This document shows positions 5,501-10,443 of a stretch of DNA of 11,530 nucleotides, in pieces; the stretch's first letter is position 1; every line of letters begins with the position of its first letter. Source of the DNA: Nitrososphaeraceae archaeon (GTDB taxonomy: Archaea > Thermoproteota > Nitrososphaeria > Nitrososphaerales > Nitrososphaeraceae); contig JAICQW010000042.1 of NCBI GenBank assembly GCA_025937665.1, positions 1 to 11,530 on the forward strand. Direction: 5' to 3'. Under the pieces are notes generated by a model, which was given only the letters and a program-made list of their open reading frames with translations, was not told where the DNA came from and ran no database searches. The translations under genes were made by a program, and so were the position numbers.

Positions 5501-6224
5501 AAATAAGGAAAGCCTAAAATTTCTATTGACTTATCCTTTATTTGATCAAGATACATTTGAAACCAGGAAAAAAGAGTTGCTATCACTGGATATCAATGGT
5601 GTTTTCTCTGCAGGCAACTTACAATTAAAAAAGATTTTTATTCTTGGTAAAGGCTCAGTTGGTCTGGTAACGTTAGTAAGATATAAGAGAAAATATTTTG
5701 CTCTAAAGATGAGAAGAACTGATGCCAACAGGCCGAATATGTATGATGAGGTGATTTACCAATCACTTGCAAACTCTTCTGGAGTGGGACCTTTTCTTGT
5801 AAATTTCACTGAAAATTTTATTTTGATGGAATTTGTCAAAGGTTCAAATATAATTGACTGGTACAGTTCAGCTCGTATATCAAAAGAAAGAAAGGTCAAA
5901 TGTACTTCTCTTATCCTTCAGCAATGCTTTCTTCTTGATTGCCTAAAACTTGATCATGGTCAGCTAAATAGGCTTGATCGCCACATCATGATTTCAAAGG
6001 ATGACAAGCCTACGATTATGGATTTTGAGACTTCTAGTACTCAGAGAAGGGTGAGCAACATAACAAGCTCGTCCCAATCGATTTTTCTAAATGGTCCAAT
6101 ATACTCCAGTCTTCGAGATTCAATCCTTTATGATAGGAAACAAATAATAAAAAAAATAAAAAACTATAAAACTGAAATGAATCAAGAAAATTATGTTAAT
6201 ATTCTCCACATATTAAATCACTAA
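5478..6224 (+). CDS. predicted archaeal Ser/Thr protein kinase-like protein (COG2112 type)
   Basis: At 248 residues it is a compact kinase-fold protein. The glycine-rich loop is GKGSVG (58-63) and the beta-3 lysine is K77 in YFALKM. E91 may be the helix-C glutamate. The catalytic region is LDHGQLNRLDRH (158-169), followed by IMDFE (180-184) in place of the canonical HRD and DFG. This resembles the archaeal COG2112 group of predicted kinases related to RIO/Bud32-like enzymes. Target and activity are unknown. The C-terminus is lysine-rich. The ATG at 5478 is preferred over a TTG two codons earlier. The start lies inside cca (23-bp overlap), so translation is probably coupled. Position in an operon with cca and thpR suggests a link to tRNA or RNA-end metabolism, by inference. 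Confidence 0.82.
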   Translation: MENLLDNKNKESLKFLLTYPLFDQDTFETRKKELLSLDINGVFSAGNLQLKKIFILGKGSVGLVTLVRYKRKYFALKMRRTDANRPNMYDEVIYQSLANSSGVGPFLVNFTENFILMEFVKGSNIIDWYSSARISKERKVKCTSLILQQCFLLDCLKLDHGQLNRLDRHIMISKDDKPTIMDFETSSTQRRVSNITSSSQSIFLNGPIYSSLRDSILYDRKQIIKKIKNYKTEMNQENYVNILHILNH

Positions 6225-6283
6225 TATTGCCTCTTGAAAACAAAATCGTCTAAAATTTATGAGCAATTCCTTCACTTTGTACA

Positions 6284-6297
6284 TTAATATTCATAAG
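6284..6297 (+). promoter_or_regulatory. TATA-like region of the PAC2-family gene
   Basis: TTAATATTCATAAG lies 24-37 bp before the ATG at 6321. Its ATTCATAAG part has the spacing seen at the other near-leaderless promoters in this window. Confidence 0.4.
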
Positions 6298-6320
6298 TTA
6301 GTATCTATAAATGTAATTTG

Positions 6321-7064
6321 ATGTCTAATTCTCAAACCTTTGTGATAAAGACACTAAAGAAAATGAATCTCAAAGGTGGAACAGTAATAGATGGCTTTGC
6401 TACTACAGGCATTACTAATACTATTGCTTCTGAATGTATCTTGCACTCCATTAATACCCAACTAATAGCAACTATAGAATCATCTTATTTTTCTCAACTC
6501 TCCGTAGTTAGAAATTCAATCCCATATTTTCCTGTAAGGATATATGCAAATGAGGAGTTAAAAACTTCAATATTTATTTCTGAAATTAGTATGGACCCTT
6601 CAGTGTACTTCTTTATTGGTACTACCATGTTAAATTGGGCTAAAGAAAATGAATGTGATCTTATAATTAGTTCCAGTAATATAGTTAACACACCAGAGCA
6701 AGCTAATGCCGCCGGATCAAAGGAATACTCAATTGCAGGTGTGGGAAATACAGTTGGGGCAAGAAACAGGTTAAAAGATGCGAAAATTTCATTACTTAAA
6801 AATGGTACCATAGGCGGAATTCCAGCAGTTCTGTTAAATCAGAGCGCTGAATTGGGAATAGATACAATAATTTTATTGGTAAAAATCATGGAGGGAATTC
6901 CAGATTTCAGAGCTGCGGCCGAGTTATCAACAACAATAAGCAAACTTGTTCCGGGTGTCTCGTGTAATGTTCCATTACTTCTACAGGAAGCAGAAAAAAT
7001 TGAAAAAGAAATAACTAAAATAAAGACTCAAGACACTGAAAGTGAAATGAACGCTTACGGATAA
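6321..7064 (+). CDS. PAC2-family protein (proteasome-assembly-chaperone-like)
   Basis: The 247-residue protein has the PAC2 layout. A glycine-containing loop near the N-terminus, DGFATTGITNTIA (24-36), stands where family members have a GF-G-G pattern. A central alternating alpha/beta region includes DLIISSSNIVN. Near the C-terminus come GIPDFRAAAELSTTISKLV and a charged helix (LLQEAEKIEKEITKI). Archaeal PAC2 relatives include the proteasome assembly factors PbaA and PbaB, but many paralogues have no assigned role. The C-terminus, SEMNAYG, does not show the HbYX motif that docks on the proteasome alpha ring, so a direct chaperone role is uncertain. ATG 6321 is preferred over TTG 6318. The gene stands alone and converges with the next one. 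Confidence 0.85.
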   Translation: MSNSQTFVIKTLKKMNLKGGTVIDGFATTGITNTIASECILHSINTQLIATIESSYFSQLSVVRNSIPYFPVRIYANEELKTSIFISEISMDPSVYFFIGTTMLNWAKENECDLIISSSNIVNTPEQANAAGSKEYSIAGVGNTVGARNRLKDAKISLLKNGTIGGIPAVLLNQSAELGIDTIILLVKIMEGIPDFRAAAELSTTISKLVPGVSCNVPLLLQEAEKIEKEITKIKTQDTESEMNAYG

Positions 7065-7133
7065 TGCCGTAGTGTGGATTAGAGGTTATGATCCATTTGT
7101 ATATGCTAGCAAGTTATTTAGGTTTTTGATTCT

Positions 7134-7154
7134 AATAGTTGGTGATGAACTATT
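7134..7154. terminator. hairpin between convergent genes
   Basis: AATAGTT (7134-7140) and AACTATT (7148-7154) form a perfect 7-bp stem with a 7-nt loop. On the plus strand the TTTT at 7153-7156 overlaps the end of the stem and runs on from it. The stem covers the TAG (7150-7152) of the minus-strand gene. A T5 at 7123-7127 lies just upstream. It may serve as a bidirectional 3'-end signal, although archaeal termination depends mainly on oligo-T. Confidence 0.35.
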
Positions 7155-7674
7155 TTGAATTGGTTGTAATAATTTTTATCAAATTTTTGACAGTTGCTAA
7201 ATTGAGATCAACCTGTTCTGCAATCATTTCTTCAGATATTCCGGAATCGTATAAATTCCTGACGCTCTCTTTTTTCTCCTGGCTAATATTTTTGACGCCC
7301 AACTCAAAGTCCAATTCGGCTTCACTATTTTTTATAAAAGATTGTACCTGTTTAAAGACTGTATCAATCTCGATATTAGGATCCGCAGACATGACGACTA
7401 TGTGATTTCTTATTGGAACGCTGAACATAATCACCTTGTCATAAATGTAAATGACTGAATTAAGAGTGCCCAACTCATTTTCAAATATTTTTCTAAGGTC
7501 AACAATGTAGGCCGATTGCGAATAGCTTATCTCTGGATTTCTGCCTTTAAGATGTTCACTAATTCCCTCTCGAATCACACTTGCGTTTAAATGTCCTGAC
7601 TTTTCGACAAGTCCTGAAAACCTCAAAGCAGGGTTAAGCATCAGCAGTCGATTTAAGAATTCGACGTCGTTCAT
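7150..7674 (-). CDS. hypothetical protein with profilin-like N-terminal domain and C-terminal HTH-like segment, 174 residues
   Basis: The N-terminal 130 residues (LNPALRFSGLVEKSGHLNASVIREGISEHLKG, then SAYIVDLRKIFENELG, VIYIYDKVIMFSVPI and NHIVVMSADP) have the strand-helix pattern of a small sensor-like alpha/beta domain. They recall a thaumarchaeal domain I believe is catalogued as DUF6659; that name is from memory and unverified. The C-terminus (about residues 139-168: VRNLYDSGISEEMIAEQVDLNLATVKNLI) reads as a helix-turn-helix similar to those in sigma-like or invertase-type DNA binders. So it may be a sensor-regulator. The ATG at 7674 fits a TATA box at 7698-7705. A CAAGATCTTG palindrome (7679-7688) lies between the two, where a repressor could act. 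Confidence 0.78.
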   Translation of the reverse strand: MNDVEFLNRLLMLNPALRFSGLVEKSGHLNASVIREGISEHLKGRNPEISYSQSAYIVDLRKIFENELGTLNSVIYIYDKVIMFSVPIRNHIVVMSADPNIEIDTVFKQVQSFIKNSEAELDFELGVKNISQEKKESVRNLYDSGISEEMIAEQVDLNLATVKNLIKIITTNSK

Positions 7675-7678
7675 GGAA

Positions 7679-7688
7679 CAAGATCTTG
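7679..7688. promoter_or_regulatory. 10-bp palindrome at the promoter of the 174-residue gene (candidate operator)
   Basis: CAAGATCTTG is a perfect palindrome located 5-14 bp before the start codon and downstream of the TATA box, over the expected transcription start. A protein bound here would block initiation. Confidence 0.35.
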
Positions 7689-7697
7689 CAACCCAGA

Positions 7698-7705
7698 AAT
7701 ATATC
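7698..7705 (-). promoter_or_regulatory. TATA box of the 174-residue gene
   Basis: GATATATT on the minus strand is centred 27-28 bp before the ATG, which predicts a leaderless transcript. Confidence 0.55.
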
Positions 7706-7782
7706 AGTCTTTATGTCTTGATATCATACCTCTATGTTAATAGCTACATTTCGGCCAATCACGGTCAGCAAATCTACGAAAA

Positions 7783-7797
7783 CAAGATATTGATCTT
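7783..7797. promoter_or_regulatory. inverted repeat upstream of the 100-residue gene (candidate operator)
   Basis: CAAGAT (7783-7788) is followed by ATTG and then ATCTT (7793-7797), giving a 5-bp inverted repeat of the AAGAT half-site. The same half-site makes up the palindrome at 7679-7688 in front of the divergent gene. It lies 20-34 bp before the ATG at 7817, in the likely promoter. Confidence 0.3.
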
Positions 7798-7816
7798 AAT
7801 AATTACTTGAACTAGA

Positions 7817-8119
7817 ATGGCGGAAGATATTTCCTCAACATCTTCGAACACTATTCCTTTTCCAACGCTAACCATAGTTTACCTGGTAAATCAGGCAGAA
7901 CAGTTGATTGATGAGATAAGTCAAAAGTACAACAATATCACTGTGGAAGATTGCAATGGCTTCTTTAATGACGGCGTTAAAAGAGACTACAAAAAGATAA
8001 CAATCTGGAGCCAAGGAATTGATAGTCTCTGGTTTAACGCATTGATAGCTAGAGTAAAAGAAATTGCAAACGTGGACTCGGTTCCTATAGTGTCGGGCGG
8101 AATAATGTATTCTGTGTAG
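7817..8119 (+). CDS. hypothetical protein, 100 residues
   Basis: I do not recognise this family. After a serine-rich 13-residue lead the chain runs as strand (LTIVYLV), helix (AEQLIDEISQKY), strand, strand (KKITIWSQGI), helix (WFNALIARVKEIANV) and strand (SVPIVSGGIMYSV). This is the order of a small ferredoxin-like or ACT-like fold. Several residues look like conserved anchors: W65, Q67, W73 and SGG at 93-95. There is no signal peptide or membrane segment. It is divergent from the 174-residue regulator-like gene, with paired CAAGAT repeats between them. The ATG at 7817 is the first start in the frame. Confidence 0.72.
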   Translation: MAEDISSTSSNTIPFPTLTIVYLVNQAEQLIDEISQKYNNITVEDCNGFFNDGVKRDYKKITIWSQGIDSLWFNALIARVKEIANVDSVPIVSGGIMYSV

Positions 8120-8216
8120 GTTTGCTTATTCGCAATAATTCCTTATTCATCTTACTATCAAACCTATGTACGTCAATGCAGATTCGAAGGGAAAGAGATC
8201 ACCTGACAAAAGCCTC

Positions 8217-8237
8217 AATTCATTTTAAATTCATTTT
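8217..8237. repeat. two copies of AATTCATTTT, period 11 bp
   Basis: AATTCATTTT occurs at 8217-8226 and again at 8228-8237. The second copy spans the stop codon of the 110-residue minus-strand gene. It is most likely a local duplication without function. Confidence 0.4.
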
Positions 8238-8563
8238 GAATCTCTTTTGATATCGACCAAGATTCTGTTTCCTACACCGGGGCTTCCTATATTTTCATAC
8301 TTTTTTCTCGGCATATTAATCTGGATCACTGTTTTTGGATAAGTCTTGATAACCGTTTGTGGTTGAGAACGGAGGATAGCCTCTAGTATAGGCCTTATCT
8401 GCTTCTTTACTTCTTCGTCTGATATCGACCTATCAATAGCCTCTAACATTAATTGCTGTTGTGATACCGCTTCGAGCTCTATATCTTCAATTAGAGAAAG
8501 TGTAATGTTAATACCATTATCTGAGAGTTGGGTTATTTTGTAGCTGATTTGAGTGTCTTCCAA
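8231..8563 (-). CDS. hypothetical protein, 110 residues (arcadin-1-like C-terminus possible)
   Basis: The protein begins ISYKITQLSDNGINITLSLIEDIELEAV (a beta-hairpin-like start), continues with a helix (SDEEVKKQIRPILEAILRSQP), and ends with a strand and the segment KKYENIGSPGVGNRILVDIKRD. That last segment resembles the EYExLGxPxVGD-type ending I associate with arcadin-1, a small protein found with archaeal actin in Crenarchaeota. The match is from memory and short, and no crenactin gene is visible here, so treat it as a lead only. The start is TTG 8563; no ATG or GTG occurs upstream in the frame before a stop. A TATA-like AAAGTAATAAG (8589-8599, minus) fits a leaderless TTG start. Confidence 0.68.
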   Translation of the reverse strand: MEDTQISYKITQLSDNGINITLSLIEDIELEAVSQQQLMLEAIDRSISDEEVKKQIRPILEAILRSQPQTVIKTYPKTVIQINMPRKKYENIGSPGVGNRILVDIKRDSK

Positions 8564-8688
8564 TTCTGAAGAATAATAATTTTGTTTCCTTATTACTTTT
8601 TGCCGATCTGTGCGGGCTTTTACTTATGCGTATGCTGACATCCACAAGACATATTAAAATTGATTGTGTATTTATCAAAGCATTAAGA

Positions 8689-8958
8689 ATGAAATACAGA
8701 AGTAGAACGGATATTTTTGCCTCAATTTTACAGTCTGCAAATGATCCAAAGGGAGTGGGCATAACCACTATAATGTACAAATCCTTTCTCTCTCATTATC
8801 AACTCAAAAAATATCTATCTATAATGCTAGAAAATGGTTTGTTAAAACATGAAGCGGAAGAGCATCTTTATAAAATTACTGAAAAAGGATTAAGATTTTT
8901 ACAGCTATTTTCAAATATTAACGACCTTATTGATACTACAAAAGAATATAGTACCTGA
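8689..8958 (+). CDS. winged helix-turn-helix regulator (COG3432 type)
   Basis: From ATG 8689 the protein has 89 residues. KYRSRTDIFASILQSAND is the first helix. A short linker leads to the ITTIMYKSFLSHYQLKKYLSIMLENGLL helix-turn-helix, then the wing (EEHLYKITEKGLRFLQLF) and a final dimerisation helix. This is the pattern of the small archaeal winged-helix proteins of COG3432, which are very numerous in Thaumarchaeota. The frame stays open upstream to an ATG at 8626, which would add 21 residues (RMLTSTRHIK and so on) not usual for the family; the shorter start is preferred. A TATA-like CATATTAAAAT at 8650-8660 would suit it. DNA target unknown. It is divergent from the 110-residue gene. Confidence 0.8.
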   Translation: MKYRSRTDIFASILQSANDPKGVGITTIMYKSFLSHYQLKKYLSIMLENGLLKHEAEEHLYKITEKGLRFLQLFSNINDLIDTTKEYST

Positions 8959-8960
8959 AT

Positions 8961-9001
8961 GTCAATTTTGTCCCATAAAAGGTAAAGTTTGTGACAATGA
9001 C
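8961..9001. other. imperfect inverted repeat after the winged-helix gene
   Basis: GTCA (8961-8964) plus TTGTC (8968-8972) can pair with GACAATGAC (8993-9001), giving 9 bp with a 3-nt bulge and a 20-nt loop. It begins just after the stop codon at 8956-8958. It may form a 3' hairpin or bind a protein. Confidence 0.25.
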
Positions 9002-9041
9002 TATTTGATTTCCAAACATTACTCATAAGGAATGATTTACA

Positions 9042-9052
9042 GTACTTAGTAC
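9042..9052. other. GTAC-TTA-GTAC inverted repeat
   Basis: A 4-bp palindromic half-site pair with a 3-nt spacer lies in the 207-bp stretch between the winged-helix gene and tRNA-Gln. No gene starts nearby, so a regulatory role is doubtful. The rest of that stretch is AT-rich, with no ORF or RNA I can name. Confidence 0.2.
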
Positions 9053-9165
9053 ATTAAATTTTATTTGCTGGTATGTTAGGAACATTCAATTTTCCTACCC
9101 AAAAAATGGATCCAATCGGTCAAATTATTCCCCATAATTTTAGTATTAGAAAAGAAGAGAATCAT

Positions 9166-9258
9166 TAGCCCGGCCCAGATTCGAACTGGGGTCAAAGGCT
9201 CCAAAGGCCTCTATGCTTGGCCACTACATTCAGCGAATTTGAAATTCTCTACCGGGCT
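9166..9258 (-). tRNA. tRNA-Gln(UUG) with a 20-nt insertion in the D stem
   Basis: Acceptor strands AGCCCGG (9252-9258, minus) and CCGGGCT (9167-9173) pair fully, with discriminator A at 9166 and no encoded CCA. The T arm is CCCAG-TTCGAAT-CTGGG. The anticodon arm GAGGC-CTTTGGA-GCCTT has anticodon UUG (plus-strand 9202-9204). The D stem closes only if 20 nt (9229-9248) are removed: G10 then joins U11-G12-U13 to give GUGU, which pairs with GCAU at 22-25 (two G-U). The spliced product is a complete cloverleaf with a D loop containing GG. The insertion is therefore best read as a non-canonical intron. A TATA box (9285-9295) lies upstream. Confidence 0.85.
9229..9248 (-). other. putative non-canonical intron between positions 10 and 11 of tRNA-Gln
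   Basis: The 20 nt read AGAATTTCAAATTCGCTGAA on the minus strand. Internally GAAT and ATTC (or the longer GAATTT/AAATTC) pair to make a hairpin, and the flanking TAG can pair with CTG across an A-G mismatch. A one-base shift (A10 instead of G10) would also close the D stem, so the exact register is ambiguous. A textbook bulge-helix-bulge is not obvious; a relaxed motif cut by the splicing endonuclease is possible. Confidence 0.65.
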
Positions 9259-9284
9259 GCCGGACATTTTTTTATCGAATATCT

Positions 9285-9295
9285 GATTTATAAAG
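9285..9295 (-). promoter_or_regulatory. TATA box of tRNA-Gln, overlapping the stop codon of the upstream gene
   Basis: CTTTATAAATC on the minus strand is centred about 32 bp before the mature tRNA 5' end, so the primary transcript would carry a leader of roughly six bases. It includes the TAA (9288-9290) of the DUF354-type gene. Confidence 0.6.
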
Positions 9296-10358
9296 CTACG
9301 AATCTATCAATGAGTTTCATCAACTGGTCTGCCGGATCTTCCATTTGGTTAAGTATTCGTTTTGCCCGAATTTTTTGTCCTACCTTAAACTTATTGTCAA
9401 ATTGCATCTTATCTAATATCTTTACAATATGCGATGTATTTGCGATTTTGCGAATCAAACCCATCTTGACCAGATAGTCGTCAACATAGAATTTGATTGG
9501 AGAAATAGAGATGGTTGGTTTTCCAAGAAGTGCAGACTCGGCAGTCATCGTACCGCCCCCACCAACAAACACATCTGCCAGAGATATTAGCTCCAATCCG
9601 TCAACTACATTTTCCAGGACCGTTATCCTATCACCATATTTTTCTCTAAGGTGATTTATTTGGTCTTCATACCTACCCAATACCAAAATGTTTGAAGTAT
9701 TGTGAAAGTTTTCGACTATTGACCCCAATATTCTATCGGCATTGCTTTGCTTTTCAATCAAGTAGGATGCTTTACTTTCTTCGGGTCTTAAGACTATGGT
9801 ATTATTTTTTGAAAGACGATATTTGCTCTTTAATTCCTTGTCATTTACCTTCGTCTTCGTTTCATCTCTAATCCAAGCGACTGGATCAAGAGCATGATAA
9901 CGGATTATCTGATTCTTTGCAATTCCCAGGTTTTTCCAGGCAGAATATGGGATAATCCATGGGCATAAAAGATAGTCAACAAATGGGATAGTCAGCCTCT
10001 GAACTGCACGGGCATGAGGGGAATCACTAAATGTAATGTGAGGTATTCCCAATCCAAATGCTACTCGTGCTGCTTCCGGCGATGAAAAACTGACACATAA
10101 ATGGGGTTCAAAGTCGTTTATTTCTCTAGCTAGATCAAAAATTCTGCTAGAACTTGCTCTTAGCTTGTCATATTTTGATGAGCCTCCGAATTTTCCAACT
10201 ATTTTAAGATCTAATTTTTTTAGTTTGGATAACATCACACATTCTCGATAATTTCTTCCTGTACAGAGGAGTTCATGATCCTTTTCTTTGAGAAGACCTA
10301 TAGAATGTTTGAAAAACATGACTTGCTTTGGGGTTAAAACATCAAACCAGATTCTCAC
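9288..10358 (-). CDS. DUF354-family putative glycosyltransferase (COG1817)
   Basis: From GTG 10358 the protein has 356 residues and opens RIWFDVLTPKQVMFF, the typical beginning of DUF354/COG1817 proteins. These have a GT-B-like fold related to UDP-GlcNAc 2-epimerase and glycosyltransferases. The N-terminal domain carries EAARVAFGLGIPHITFSDSPHA (95-116). The C-terminal nucleotide-binding domain has LGRYED (227-232) and the glycine-rich VGGGGTMTAESALLGKP (265-281), where a nucleotide-sugar phosphate would sit. The frame runs 58 codons further upstream to ATG 10532, but that part overlaps the divergent gene and has no family-like sequence. The function in this family is not established; a role in surface polysaccharide or glycolipid synthesis is inferred, helped by the divergent sugar-dehydrogenase-like gene. 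Confidence 0.86.
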   Translation of the reverse strand: MRIWFDVLTPKQVMFFKHSIGLLKEKDHELLCTGRNYRECVMLSKLKKLDLKIVGKFGGSSKYDKLRASSSRIFDLAREINDFEPHLCVSFSSPEAARVAFGLGIPHITFSDSPHARAVQRLTIPFVDYLLCPWIIPYSAWKNLGIAKNQIIRYHALDPVAWIRDETKTKVNDKELKSKYRLSKNNTIVLRPEESKASYLIEKQSNADRILGSIVENFHNTSNILVLGRYEDQINHLREKYGDRITVLENVVDGLELISLADVFVGGGGTMTAESALLGKPTISISPIKFYVDDYLVKMGLIRKIANTSHIVKILDKMQFDNKFKVGQKIRAKRILNQMEDPADQLMKLIDRFVAL

Positions 10359-10423
10359 GCACCATGTATAAGCAGACTCATGGAAAAAACTTTTCTTCAA
10401 CCAAATTAATTTTGGTGCAGGAA

Positions 10424-10432
10424 CAAAAATAT
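10424..10432 (+). promoter_or_regulatory. TATA-like element of the sugar-dehydrogenase-like gene
   Basis: AAAAATATG is centred about 28 bp before a GTG at 10456, which would make that GTG a leaderless start. An alternative, AATTAATTTT at 10405-10414, would give a short leader to TTG 10444. Confidence 0.3.
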
Positions 10433-10443
10433 GCTGATAGGGA

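Noticed and set aside
8626..8688. Upstream start for the winged-helix protein
   Set aside because: The additional 21 residues do not resemble the family. The MKYRSRTDI start is typical, although the longer form cannot be excluded.
8517..8780. 87-residue minus-strand ORF overlapping the winged-helix gene
   Set aside because: It overlaps two better-supported genes, and the winged-helix pattern on the plus strand is clear.
9217..9477. 86-residue plus-strand ORF across tRNA-Gln and the 3' end of the DUF354-type gene
   Set aside because: It runs antisense through a tRNA and a recognised gene.
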